64,000 bases of DNA. It comes from Lucifuga dentata (taxonomy: Eukaryota > Chordata > Actinopteri > Ophidiiformes > Bythitidae). The DNA lies in assembly GCA_014773175.1 (NCBI GenBank), contig VXCM01000133.1, forward strand, positions 177,172 through 241,171. Reading direction: 5' to 3'. The notes beneath the pieces were generated by a model, which searched no databases, was not told where the DNA came from, and worked only from the letters and a program-made list of their open reading frames with translations. Positions within the stretch are counted from its first letter, which is position 1, and every line of letters starts with the position of its first letter. Below are positions 50,857 to 63,689 of the stretch, piece by piece. The translations under genes were made by a program, and so were the position numbers.

Positions 50857-53163
50857 TCAGTTATCCTCCTCCTCTTCCTCCTCTACAGGCTCGAGGAGGA
50901 GGCTGTGTTGCAAGCAGGTCTGGAGGTAGTTCACCAGAGTCCGCTGGAAGTGCTGGATGCTGCGTGGCTCTCTCAGGATGTGGCCCTCATCTGGGTACAG
51001 CTGCAAAGAGTAGTTGGCTTCCACCTTCACCAGTCGGCTCAGAAGCTCAGCACTGTGCTGGAAGTGTACCCTTGCTTTGTGACCAGACAAACACATACAC
51101 ATATATACATTCATTTAAGTTGAAAATGGAAAGAGAAAACACAAGATTTTTATATTGAAAGTTTATATGAAGTTGAACAAAATCTCACCATCTGCAGTTC
51201 CATGCAGAATAAGAAAGTTCTCATCTTTCAGTTTGTTCACTTCCTCCAGCAAAGAGCCAGTCTGAAAATATACATAACCAAAGTATGAAAAAATACTGTG
51301 TAATATATATCAGTTCCACATTAACTTATCAAACCATTCACATCTGAATTGTTGAGTTCTGAGCATTGGGCTTAGAGCCTCACCGAGTAAGCATGTTCCT
51401 CCTTTGCTGGAAGCCCTAAAAACCTCTCTGAGAAGGCAGCACCTGAAAACAGCAGAATAACTTCTATTGTTTAATGCCTGCAAATGCTCATTACAGTGGT
51501 CTCATTCAATACTTAATGACATGTTCTTAACTCACTATAAAGTCTGAAGTCAGTTATAGGTGCAACAGTGGCTGTACACTGAAACAGCTTGTCTGTTGTG
51601 GCTAACATTTTGAGAGTTAAATAACCCCCAAATCCCTGAAACAAGAGACAAAAAGGTACTGAACATGATATATCTGAGTAGATTTAATAGAGGTACTGTG
51701 CAGCAAAATTTTAAAAAAATATTGTAACCTTGCCATATAGGGCCATACGGCGATCATCAATGTAAGACAGCTGCATCAACCACCTGTGGAAACATCATAC
51801 AATCTCATTAGTTAATCAATGCACTGACATTGTTCTCACAGGACCATGTGTTGTTGCACAAGAACACTGACTCTACAACTCCCAGATAATCTTTGACTCT
51901 AAGTGATCCAAGCTTGCGTGGATCCACTGCTGTGGTCTTCTGCCCACGACCGATGCCACTCCTTCCATCCACCCAGGCCAAGGCCACATTGTGTGCACTG
52001 GAGAGGACCTGAGGCCAGCCTAGTGCAAATTCCTCTGTCACCAGCTGACTGCCAGGAACTCCATCCCTGTATGACAGGATGGACAGCATCAGCCAGCACA
52101 ATAACAGGTGTTAGCTTTGACAACTGAGAGAAAGGTCAGGGGTCGTAGGTTGTAAAAGAGGCAATATTAATGAACCAACAGTGTGCTCTGTTAGTGACAC
52201 TTACACAATCATAAGGAGTGGGTGCAGGTTGGCCTCATAACCCTGAGGTAGAGAGAGTTTCAGGTGGAGATCTAATGAAAGCAAGCAGGGGCAGTACAAG
52301 GTCAACTGTCTGTCAGCAGACATGTTCGGATCACAACAGCAAAACATATGTGCACAATCACATTCTGAAAGAGTGTTTGGTGCTGCTGCCTGATTGGAGG
52401 GTATGGCTCATACATATATCCTCAAGGAGGCCTAATCAAGAATCAAGAAATTACTGCTTTGATTAGTTCTTAACTATATTTGGCTCATTCAGTCTGAGAT
52501 TTATGCAGCCAGTACTCCCTGCTCTCTCATCACAGCTGAATACAGAGTTTAAATGCTCGATTGCTTTGGAAAGGTAGCGATGCGAATGTGTGAATGCTTT
52601 GTGACAGTATTTTTATGGACAATATCCTAAATAAATGTCTAATAAATTACCTTATAGAGACTACATTGGTTACATAAATATAGTGAGTGTCACAATGAAT
52701 AAGAATAGATTTCTTTGTTATACCATGGTTATCTGCTGAGAGTGTCCTGAACAGAGTCTCAGGGAGCCTCTTGTCCTCGAGGGCTTTAGATAGAGGGCTA
52801 TTGTCCTCCAGGACAATGTATCCTACAGGAGATAAAACACCAGTATGTCAGCTGTGTGTTAATGTCTGAGAAGAAGTGAAATTATCAATCATTCATGTCA
52901 ATTATATCTTTTATTTTAAACATTAAGACAGACACAGTCGCCCATCCGGCTGAGGACCAGAATGGAAAAAATTCATCATCTCCAAGGAAAAGGGTCTAAC
53001 TGAGAGCCACAGACAGAGGGCAGTGTTTATAAACACGAAACAACAAAACTATGAAATTAACATTAAATGTGTTTTCTGGTCTGTGTGAGGTGTCTTATGT
53101 TTGCATGAATATACCGCCCTCTGCAGACTGTCATGGGGAATGTCAGGCAAATGACAATGACAG

Positions 53164-53214
<51 letters not shown>

Positions 53215-56200
53215 GGGATTATTACATCATTAGTCAGACAGGCAGATGTAACACTCACTGGAGGGGTCCTTTGTACTGTGAATTGTCACTTTAGGGATTC
53301 CTGGGCCTGGGGAATTATTCAGAAGACAGCATTAGAAAATCAACCGTCTGAGCAGAATGCAGCTTAAATTTATTTTGTATGTGTGTGTGTTTTATTTACC
53401 CAGGCAATAGAGAATGAAATAGGTTTGATTGGGGCTGAATTCAGCTTTAAAAAAGGTACATCCATCTATGAGATTACAGGAGATACAGCGGCGATGAAAG
53501 ACTCCATCCAGGCCCACACTTCAAAATAAGAAGGAGGGTTACTTAGCACTAAATAGAACAGGAAAGTCTAAAGCACTTTGTTCCAGGATTAATCCAATTT
53601 ATTGCCAAGATATTGAGGACATATTCCTGTGTGTAGAGAAAAACAATTCAGGGAGCTGACTTCTCAGAGACAAATGGGGTACAGTAAGGTTGAACATAAA
53701 AGCTGCTTTAGAGATTTCAATGATAGGCTGTGCTCAGTCTGTAATTGTCTCGCTCCACACCGGTGCTTACAAATTTTATATAGGATTAATCACAGACACA
53801 GTTAAACAAGCCATCTTCCTTCCTCTATAATATTGAGCTATTTACTGAAAGCCCAAAGCAACATCATAAAAAAGATATGAAACCCAGGAGGTTGATGAGG
53901 GAAGGGAGAAGAGTATTTACGATTGGTAGGGAGTAGGACCATAAGTCGAAGCAGCAGACAGTCTTCATATCTCACTTAACTTTCACTTTCTTCCTATAAC
54001 ACAGCAGTAGCAGCCAATCTCCTAAGTGCGTTTTGTTGTAATTTATCCTTCAGGTGACATAATGAATGTCCTTAAAGTCAGATTGAAAGAAAAGCGAGCA
54101 GCTCTTAAATATAAGAAGTTTAAGTCATTTTTCATGGTGATGCATGCTTACCTGTAAAGGTGTCTGCTTTGCCTGGATTCTTCTGTGCTCAGGAAATAGC
54201 TATAGTAAGAAAATTGATCAGAGACACAGCAAGTTACTCAAAATTGTGCATCTGTACTTCATTGTTATTTTCTATGACAAAAAAATATATCTCCACGTAT
54301 TTACATAGTGCACTTTGGCGTGTTAATAAAATCGTATTTAACTGGTACTGCCATATGTGATAATGAATGAACACATTCAGGATTTAAAATACAATGGGTT
54401 CTATCCATTTCTAAATGAATGTTAGCTGAGTACTGTGAAAAGGACAAAAAAAAAAAAAAANAAAAAAAAAAAAAAACAAAACAAAAAACACTGTGCCAAC
54501 ACATGGGCTTTGGGACTGCGCAAATCTGGCAAGATCTTCAACCGACAAGTCTTGATTTTCTGTGATGTTATAAACAGTCACAGCTGAATCTGTCTATGCT
54601 TGAAGGGTTTTGCGTCCCAAAAAGAGAAAATAAATTTAGGCAATGATCTGCTCTGGCTATGTGTAACTAATTCTTCTCCTCTCCCGCAGTATGCCATGTG
54701 AATAGTCAAAGCCATTTGCTTTCACCTTTCTACCGAGATTAGTTTATGTTAAAGTAGCTTACTTATGTTATTTGAATGGAAAATCACTCCTGGCCTAATG
54801 AATTTACTTCCCAACAGCTGACACATGATTTTTTTCTTTCAGCTTACAAGAAAAGGTTATCATTTTAATAATAACGACTATTCTGCTCTGCCTCCTGTCA
54901 CTTGCACATTGACTGTAAGGAGCTGTGAGCTGAAAAAAGATGATTCAGTGGCTCCACACTCTATAGCTCTCACATACATCTTCCCAGCTTTCTCGTCTAG
55001 GGTGCACAGCAAGGTGACATCCCAGTTCCCTGATGTCAGGAAGCGAGGAGGGACAGAAGGGATGGCAGGCTGCATGACACGGAGGCAAGGAAACAGAGAT
55101 GAAGAGGAATATAGAAATAAGCAGAAATACAGAATAAAAATAGGTACAGCAAGTGTATGATAGGATGTAGAAAATGAAGACGTATAGAATACTGGCTAGA
55201 GAAAAACACTTTTAATTATTGTTTATGTAGACAGTGAGACTGAAATAAAATAGACACAGAAAGAAAGACCTGGATTTGATGCTAAGCCAGTAGTGGCATT
55301 TATGAGCCCAAAGGTGCAGGATCACCACTCAACAAATAAAAACAAGTATCATTTTAAGGACAAATTCACATATTTCTTTATAGCAAGATAAGAAAAAACA
55401 GAAAGGAGTATGTAAACTCTACAGCTTGCTTCTAAAAATTAAGCACACAAACATTCCTTCACAAATGCAAAGAGCAAAGCAGCAAGAGAAATCACTCTTA
55501 TGTACTTGGCAGAAAAGGAAGTTTTCTAGTAATTACTGCATAATTAGGTAAAAAATAAATATTGACAAAGAGTGTGAGCAAAGTGGACTTTAAACTGTTG
55601 AGATCTGTAATCACACATTGTTTTATGTCTCACTGTTGAAATGTTAATGAGCAATTTTGTCAGAACCTATTCAAGGATGACAAAAGGAAATAAAAGTTAA
55701 CTGCCCTGAAACCGACCTGAGCTGAGAGGCTGGCAATGTGGTGAAACTCTCCACGAGCTCCCTGTTTTGCTGGCAGGATCATATAAAAGATTGACCCATC
55801 AGCTGAAAACAACGGCACGTCCTGTTGAGCCAAAGAAAGCGACTGAGTCAACAGAAAAACAGCCTCTCACCTTGATAGCTGTAAACTGGCTATAAACAGA
55901 CTTTTCCCTGTTGAGCAGTACATACCTGTCGTTGGTTTTGCATTAAATCCAAAGCCATTTTGTGTTTCTAGGGAATTAGAATCACATAGTATGGATTAGG
56001 AATGGATTATTCACACATTTATAAATTGCTTAAATTTACATGCAGCATTGGATTTAAAAAGAATCCCATAAATATAACTTATTGTGATCATTAATTTTTA
56101 AATATAGCATTAATATTTAATTACTAATGGGGAAACTAAAATCTGTGAGGATTACAGAAGGAGGACAAGTGATAAAACACTGCAGTACATCAATGAAAAT

Positions 56201-59200
56201 TCTTCACATGCAGCAAATGACCTTAAATATTAATCCAGTCAGTAGAGATATGAGATCTTAAGGAAATCAATCCTAACTCCACACACTGTGTAAAAGAAGA
56301 GGGGACTCTTTGGATTAGTAATGTGGAACAACTGATGACTGCTTACCTCCGAGCATGCCCCTGTGGTGGCCTCACACACACAAAGCACTGACTGGTTCTG
56401 GGCTCGATTCAGCCATCGAACCGCAAGGCGGGTGCTGCTGATCCAAGTCACCATGGAGATGTAGCTCTCTCTGAACAGGTGATGCAGAAAATGATACTTA
56501 AGGAATGGATCGGACAGGGGTGGAAAAGGAACCAAACAAAGTGGACAAACATAAGCAGAAATCCTGTGACATGTAACATATTCACCTGGCCCCAAGAGAA
56601 TCAGGAGGCATCATCTCCAGAGTGTGAGCTGGACCATACAGATTCACCACCAACAGACTGACTGAAGGGATACTTGATCCAGCCTATGAGCACAAGTAAA
56701 AGACAGAAAATAAAAAATAAAAAAATAAAATAAGCTCTAATATATTGAGTAAAGTTTTTGGCAAATATATTTTCAAACAGGTTTCACCTTGGGGTAGGGG
56801 AAGAACACATTAGATGGGTAGAGACGACCTAAGAAGTGAGGTATTTCCATCATAGGTGTGGCAGAGTTGTTGATGGTGAGGTACGCCAGCCGTGCGCCAT
56901 CCATAGACCACCACTGGGCAGCATATGTCAAGAGCACTTCCTCTGTTTAAAAGAAAGTTAAGGTAAAGTCAAATTCAATGATAATTGTGTAAAATAAATG
57001 AGAAATCTCATCAAATTGGTTTTGTAACTTTTCCACCCTACCATCCAAGTGTGAAATGTTTCTGCTGATCCTACAATATCCTACCCTCATAGGTCCAGTC
57101 AGAGAGCCCATTAACCACATTCTGCTCCTGGCCAGTGGATGTGAGCTGCAGGGCTTTGCTGGCCACACTTGGCTTGTAGTAGATATCTCCATCAAACATG
57201 TAGGCCTGGTGTGACAGCAGCACAAACAGACATGAATGCAGGCTGCATTGCTGGATGCCTGAATAAGCATCGAATGCCGTCCAAGACAGAATCATTGGCC
57301 AGCACATCCGAGTATGAGCCAATGCATCTTAACTCCCCAGTTAATATGCTGCAGATGAGCGTGGACATAGCAGCAACAACAAATTATAGAACAGGAAAGA
57401 TAAATGAATTATATTATTAGTGCACAACAACTCCATTATAGCAACATGGTCATTTCAATACCCCAAAAGCAGGAGTTCATCTCAAAATGACAGAGACACT
57501 GAACCACTGATGTTATAATTATGAATCTTATTATTGTGAAAACGAAATCTAATGGTTGAGCCCATACTCCTACCATTCATATAACACTGGCATGTAAAGC
57601 TGATAAGGAAAATGTGCTTGTCAGGGAGAGAATGAGCAAGTGAGTGAGAGCCTGGCTTACCAGCTGGTTCCCCTGAGGCCCCCAAGATGCATACTGTAGC
57701 TCTGCCATCTCACTCTCTGGAGGGATAAGCTCCAGTAGATCCCTGGAAAACACACAAAAACCCTCCATTAGGGAAGGCTCTCCTATTTAAAGCAAGCAAG
57801 GACCTATGAGGTCCATCTATGCCCTGGTCTTGAGCCTTGCTTGAGAGACAGTGAGGACCAAAGAGCAAGATGCAAGAGGGAAAACAAAACCAAGAAAGGG
57901 GTTCATGCAAGCATTTTCCATTTTTCTAGCAAAATCCTTTTTCCTTCTTTAAGTCAGGCAAACATTTTCCCCAAGGCAATGGACTCAAGCAATGAACTCA
58001 GATCAATATTCCAGGTCCTCCTGTAGTTGCTTTCAGAGAGGTTCCTCAGAGGTGTCCAGGTATCATTGTTGAAACAATGCTGAATATGAATTTCAGGCAG
58101 ATGTTCAAAACTACAAACCTTACACTGGGATGAAGAACCTGGCAAGAAAACTGATATATGAATGCATGTCTGACAGAAACATGACAGGATATGATGAGGC
58201 ACAATTAGAAGAACTTTTTCAATCTGCAGGTCTGCTTGCATTGGTAATGCTCATGCCCAGTGCAGCCCATGCAGTAGCATTCATGGTTCTACCTACCCAT
58301 TAGCCACACTGTAGATAGCATAGGAGGCTGTGAAGGACTGAGAGAACACCTGAAAAAGGTAGAGGACATCATGCACATAGTTGTGCTGCATGTAGATGAC
58401 AATACACTTACCCACACACACATACACATTTCGACACTGATAATTCAATTAAATGCAAATGGAACAAACATTATGAAGGACAGTATTCAGGCTGATCATA
58501 CAATACGATGAAGAAATAAACCACAAGAAATGCTTTGTATTGTGCCAAAAACCCTCATAATTTTTCTAAAATCACTGCATCAAATGTCTTACTGCTTTTT
58601 AAATAGGGCAGTAACACCTTGACATTACAAAAAGGTAAATGAATTCCTAAATTATTTTTACCTCTACCAAGGAGGTTATGTTTTTCACTCAGGATTAGTT
58701 GGTTTGTTGGTTTAATTTTTAGCAGGATTACTCAAAACCTTATGAAGTGACTTTGAAACAATTGGTCAATTTCTTCAAAAACAATTCACTAATGAAAAAA
58801 GCAGGCAGATTTATCCCATGATGTCTGGCAGATTAAAACATATACTTGGACAGGAGGTCCATTTATGGAATTGCTAGACAGTTACAAATATGATGAAACA
58901 TGCGTAGCTGAGATGATGGAAATGGTTTTGATGTATTTTTTTTTTTTAATTAGTATAATTATGTTTATTATATTTCTTTCTTTCTTAGGCCAGTATATTA
59001 TTAGAACAAGTCAAATTTTATCTTGGCCTGTTTGACCTTTGCAGAATATGTGCTGTAATGAGTGTCCATCTAGTTAACATTAATTAAATTATAATATTTG
59101 CAATAACATTAATATTTAAATAAATAAACCATTTTGCCAAGTTCTACAATTGTTTAAAAAAACATTTTTACATTATCCATTTCTAACAAGACAATACCAA

Positions 59201-61287
59201 CAAGACAAAAAAATAGAAAAAGGTTAAATCTGAAATGAAATAAAGACTGCATCTTAAACCACTGGCAACAATTTCATCAACATTATATCACTTCTATGAT
59301 GACAATCTGAATGAGATTTTAGATCTCAGAGACCTTTAGACTTAAGGAGACAACATTAGAGACCTGATGTGAGTAGAAGACAGATATTCTTACTAAATAG
59401 CATCATTACAGCTAATATTCTTTCCACTGAGATCCATTGTTGCTGGCAACTCTGTCGCAACCCTGACCCAAGCATCAGCAGCTCAATGAGCAATTAAATT
59501 AATATGCTGAAGAAGACAAGAGACCAGAATCGATCAATGTGTGTATGTGTGTGAGTTAACCGCAATTGATCTCAACATTATCTGATGAATTCTAGGTAAT
59601 ATATTGATTGCTACCCTTCTTTCTTTTCCAAGCAAAGAGTTGGAAGCAGGCTATTTGCCCGCTAGCCTCAAGAGCCTCAGGCTTCAGGAAAATCAGTCCA
59701 TGAAGAAATTATATGATACATTTTCTATACAGCATACTAAGCAGTGAAATTGGATTTCTCTCTATGGTATTTATTCCTTTTTAGAAAATGCAAAGATATG
59801 GAGAGACATGAAGCTAAATCTGTGGGAGTAAAGAAGGGAAATAAATGCTGCAGCTTTCTAATTTGTAACTGAAATCAGCTTGCAATGTAGTACTGTAGGT
59901 CTGTGCATGAGGACAACAGCACAATAGCAATGACAAGAAAGAAGGATGCCTTCCATCCTTCTTTCAGAGAGGCCAACAGAGTGCAAGGAACAATCTTGAT
60001 TTAAGGAGAGTGTCACTCCAAAGACCAGCATTGCCATCAGTGGTCTGTTTAATCAGCTGTTCATGATTTGTTAGGAAGCCAGTTATTCTGCTTGTGATTT
60101 AACATCATTAATCTGGTGGCAGACTGCATATTATGGTGTGTTTGTGAGATAAACAGGGTGACTGTGTATGCTCATGACAGAGAGAGTGAGAACATCTGGC
60201 TTAGAAAGGCAGAGTGAAATGTGATGTGGCTGCTGCTAACATGTCATAAATCCCCCAGATTGTTCTGCTCATCTGCCCCATTACTACACTCCCACCCACC
60301 CCCACCCTCCCTCTTCAGTCAATGCCAAGGAAAAAAGGAGACCGGGCTGGTGGGTGGGAGTTATAACCCTCAGAAGCGTGTGGGATAAAGTGACAATGGC
60401 ACAGTACAGAGATTACAACACCCCTTGAATGAGGATAGATACTAGCTATTGTAAACTGCAAGATGCACAATACAAAGATAATAGCATCCTCGTCTCTCAA
60501 TATTGTTTATGCCTCACAAGTATTTATTCGCAGTTCCATAATACTCTGCCTTTGATACCAGCACCCATCATTGCTTGCTGCAGAGTGCAGACACGACTCA
60601 CTTGGCATTATATTTGTCCCTTAACTGCACTATCTTGGCAGGCACCGGTCCATTTGCCTCTCCTCATCAATCCTTCATCTCATCTAAACTACCCTGCAAT
60701 TACTCTTAAAATATGTTGGTGTTTCTTTTTCCATTTCTTTCTCGTACTCCTTCTCTCATCTAGCACACAGACCTGTCTAATTCAAACAGGCTTTGAGCAG
60801 AGATCAAACATTTCCCTGTAGGAAATCTGCTTTTCCTTGTTCCAATGTGGCCCCATCGCTATACCTTCTTATCAAAATCTATTTATTTTCACCCACCAGG
60901 CACAAAACCCTCTCTAAAGCCTCCAGAGTGAATACAAAATCAAGAGAAGCCTTTTAACTCTACCCACAACCCTCTCATCCATTTCTCTCTGCAGCTTTCT
61001 CCTCTTAGAGTCTCTGTCGTTCTTTGATAACCACTCTGATTGATTTCGATTGGGCAGGGTATCTGAGGGAAAATGGTGCATATCCCATTTTTCTCCCTCT
61101 CCATCACAAGAACCCCCTGTTCTTTTCGCTTCTCTCTCTCATTCTCTGCCATTCTCAGCATCATGCTGCTCCTCTTCTGAATAGGGAAGCTGGTGCTGGC
61201 AGTAAACTGCTTCGGTCAGCACAAATCCTTCAGAGATAGACAGAAAAAAGTGAGTGAGGGGGAGAGGAAGAAAGAGAGAGAGAGAGN

Positions 61288-61329
<42 letters not shown>

Positions 61330-61786
61330 TGGAGAATGGAGGAATATCCCCTGTACAAAAAAATCTCAACCATGCACACAAACACACGCAGAAGACAGGC
61401 AGTCACACACATAAGAATTGCAAAATATAAACATGAATCCAGGTGGCATACCCGCTGTCTCTGATTTCCTTGAGTGTGTGTACCATACTGAGCATACAAA
61501 TGAGGATACACAATTCCTGCTGATATCAAAGAAAATATGCTAATGACACAGCATAAACCGACAAACCAGCCCACAAATTGGCAAAGATCTGAGTCCTTTC
61601 TCTGCTCAGTGTTGCTATCTGATGAAATGTATGTTAACTAGTGAGTAATTCATTTAGAAACACTGCACTGTGCATGATGAATGCTGTAACACAGCAACAG
61701 GCTCAACACCCCTGACACACACTGAGAAAATATGATATGCAATGATTAGAGCAGAAGCAGATCTTTGAAGGAAAGCCAGAGAGATT

Positions 61787-61829
<43 letters not shown>

Positions 61830-63667
61830 ATCTGTGCTGTGATTTTTAATAAATTTATGTGGGGGAAATGTGCTGAGGGATTTTATTTCCTCCTAATCCT
61901 GTTTTCTCCTCTCATCGATTACTTGCACATTACACAACTTGCCTGCCCTTTGAAAAAGGAGTCAACTATTCATTAAAGGTGCAGATATTTACAGAGTGGA
62001 GGGCTACTGAAAGTGGAGAAAAGGGGCTGTTTGGTGCTACAGTTAAGAGAAGAAATATCTGTTTTCTGTCCGCATCTCTGATACGAGTCAACATTTATCT
62101 CAAACCCTTGCAACTGAGAATTTGATTCCCATCAGCATCTCATTAAAATTCTCCACCAAACTAGAAAGGAGATTTCATTACTGCAGCTCCGACTTTATCT
62201 CTTCATCTCCTTGATCTCCCCTTCCCCCATCTGCACTATCCACATCAAACTGATCACTCAACCTCAACCTGTACCTTCCGCCGTCACCCACTTTAAATAT
62301 TCAGCTCCCCGTATGTTATCCCAGTCATACAGCTGTTATAAAACTCTGGACTGCTGCGGCAGCAGAAATCCTTTCCTTCCTCATTCCTATCCTGTAAAAT
62401 GTGATTAGGATGCATGTCACTGTTGTTTCACAGCCACTAGTGGCCTACGAGACATGTGTGAAGGTTTGGGAGCGGTACTGCTTGTCTTTCATGTTGCAGG
62501 ATGATTTATGGTCCTGGATGTTCTCTGACGTTAAAAAGCTCATTGGTTCTTTCTGTAATAGTTCATAATCAACTTGGCAATTAATCTTTTTTGACCATTT
62601 ATTCATACAAAAACTTACCGGTCGAATGTTATGCGCCAAGAGGATAAAACTCTTATCAGCAGACACTTGGAACTTAGTGGTGGTCAGGTCCTAAGAAAAA
62701 GAGGTAAGTGAAGAAAATATCATCAACAACTTCAATTCATCTGTGAATTTTATATTGGAATTGTGGTATAATATTAAGCAAAAATTGACTAATTGGCTCA
62801 TTAATCTGTGGAGGCTTCATATACTTATTTTTATTCATACAAGAACAGATCTTTTTTTGGAATTAACAGAACCAGAGATGACACTCCAAATCACAGTGCA
62901 AAGGAGCTAAAAGAGGAAAGAGGAGACAGGAGAGGCCTCTTTCCAACCTGACAACCCAACCCTGATTAAGCTCCTTGGCTGTGACCCATATAACTCTGTC
63001 AGCATCTTGCAGAGGCGGTGTTGAAAATGACGCTGTTGCTTGGAAATCTCTTTGAAGGCACATGCTGTGGGCTCACAAAGCAGCCAGATCAGGTAAAAAT
63101 TGGGCTGATAATGTCATTCTGTCACTGAAAATACCAGTCTTTTTTTGGTCTCAACAGTTGGAGCTGTAACAGAGGGCTACTGTATCTCTATCTGGAAGCA
63201 CCTCTTTATTGACCAATCAATTTGTCCGGTTGTCTGTGTATATGAGTCAATCAATACTGAGATCTGTCCTTTCTCTTCATAAGCGGTGTGGCTTATAACT
63301 CACCAGGGAGACGTTGTCCAGCAGGGTAGAGGTGAGATTGCCGTTGAGGCTGAAGGACAGGATATGTCCCTCTCTGGTACGGAGGGCCACATCGTTTTCT
63401 GACAGATTTAAGAAAAAGATTCTTGTTATTTGAGTGAATAATATAAATCCACAGAGGACAAGATGGTCGCTATATCTGCAAACCAGCGGGTCATTGTCAG
63501 GCAAAATCATTAAACTGACACAAGCACTTTTTCTAGTTTGCATAATCAATGAATCAGAAATAGGCCCTTACCATTCAACCATGCCACAGAGGGGTCATGA
63601 ACTTTGAACTCTTCACTCTCCAGGTCCTCCATGGTGAGATGGGATCGAAGTAACAAGTGAGATTCAT
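50857..63667 (-). CDS. Inactive dipeptidyl-peptidase-like protein, DPP6/DPP10 family (5' end outside window)
   Basis: DPP6 and DPP10 are type II membrane glycoproteins without peptidase activity that act as auxiliary subunits of Kv4 channels. 23 exons are in phase: 63667-63572, 63398-63304, 62690-62619, 58349-58297, 57742-57661, 57205-57085, 56942-56788, 56683-56586, 56470-56347, 55967-55926, 55821-55717, 55069-54978, 54199-54152, 53518-53400, 53306-53259, 52822-52724, 52271-52205, 52066-51872, 51783-51729, 51635-51536, 51442-51384, 51261-51189, 51074-50857. They encode about 737 aa of ectodomain. The cytoplasmic tail and membrane segment must lie right of 64000. Beta-propeller blocks include [36 protein letters not shown] (Glu-Glu motif kept), [12 protein letters not shown] and LTSGNWDV. 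In the hydrolase domain the serine position reads GKGFGGY, so the nucleophile is Gly as in DPP10. Asp (HGTAD) and His (DEGH) are kept. The usual DGRGSG is DGRSGIG. Several N-glycosylation sequons are visible, and the C-terminus is acidic. It is closer to DPP10 than DPP6 by eye, but which paralog it is remains open. Confidence 0.9.
53166..53211. repeat. (TG)n microsatellite
   Basis: About 23 TG units in an intron of the DPP-like gene. Confidence 0.95.
58660..58800. repeat. Possible decayed dispersed fish repeat
   Basis: The phrase ctctaccaaggaggttatg, followed by a ggtttgttggttt stretch and tagcaggattactcaaaa, resembles a dispersed motif seen widely in fish genomes. No ends or target duplications can be defined. 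It lies in the 4.3-kb intron of the DPP-like gene. Confidence 0.35.
61272..61324. repeat. (GA)n microsatellite with N
   Basis: GA dinucleotide run interrupted only by the N at 61287, a likely assembly joint. Confidence 0.9.
61790..61828. repeat. (AG)n microsatellite
   Basis: About 19 AG units, in the same intron as the 61272 tract. Confidence 0.93.
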
Positions 63668-63689
63668 CTTCAGAGGGAGAGAGGTAGAC

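Larger units (their letters stand above)
58350..62618 (-). other. Large intron of the DPP-like gene
   Basis: This is the longest intron of the gene, between the exons encoding LLAHNIRP and [10 protein letters not shown]. These join directly in the family alignment, so no exon is missing here. It contains two (GA)n tracts and a possible dispersed repeat, with no gene on either strand. Confidence 0.75.

Noticed and set aside
51872..51880. DPP-like exon ending earlier at GTAGAG instead of GTCAGT
   Set aside because: The GTAGAG donor would put the next exon out of phase. Using GTCAGT gives the [12 protein letters not shown] junction that matches family length.
53049..53258. Thr-His repeat open frame
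   Set aside because: It is a translation of the (TG)n microsatellite.
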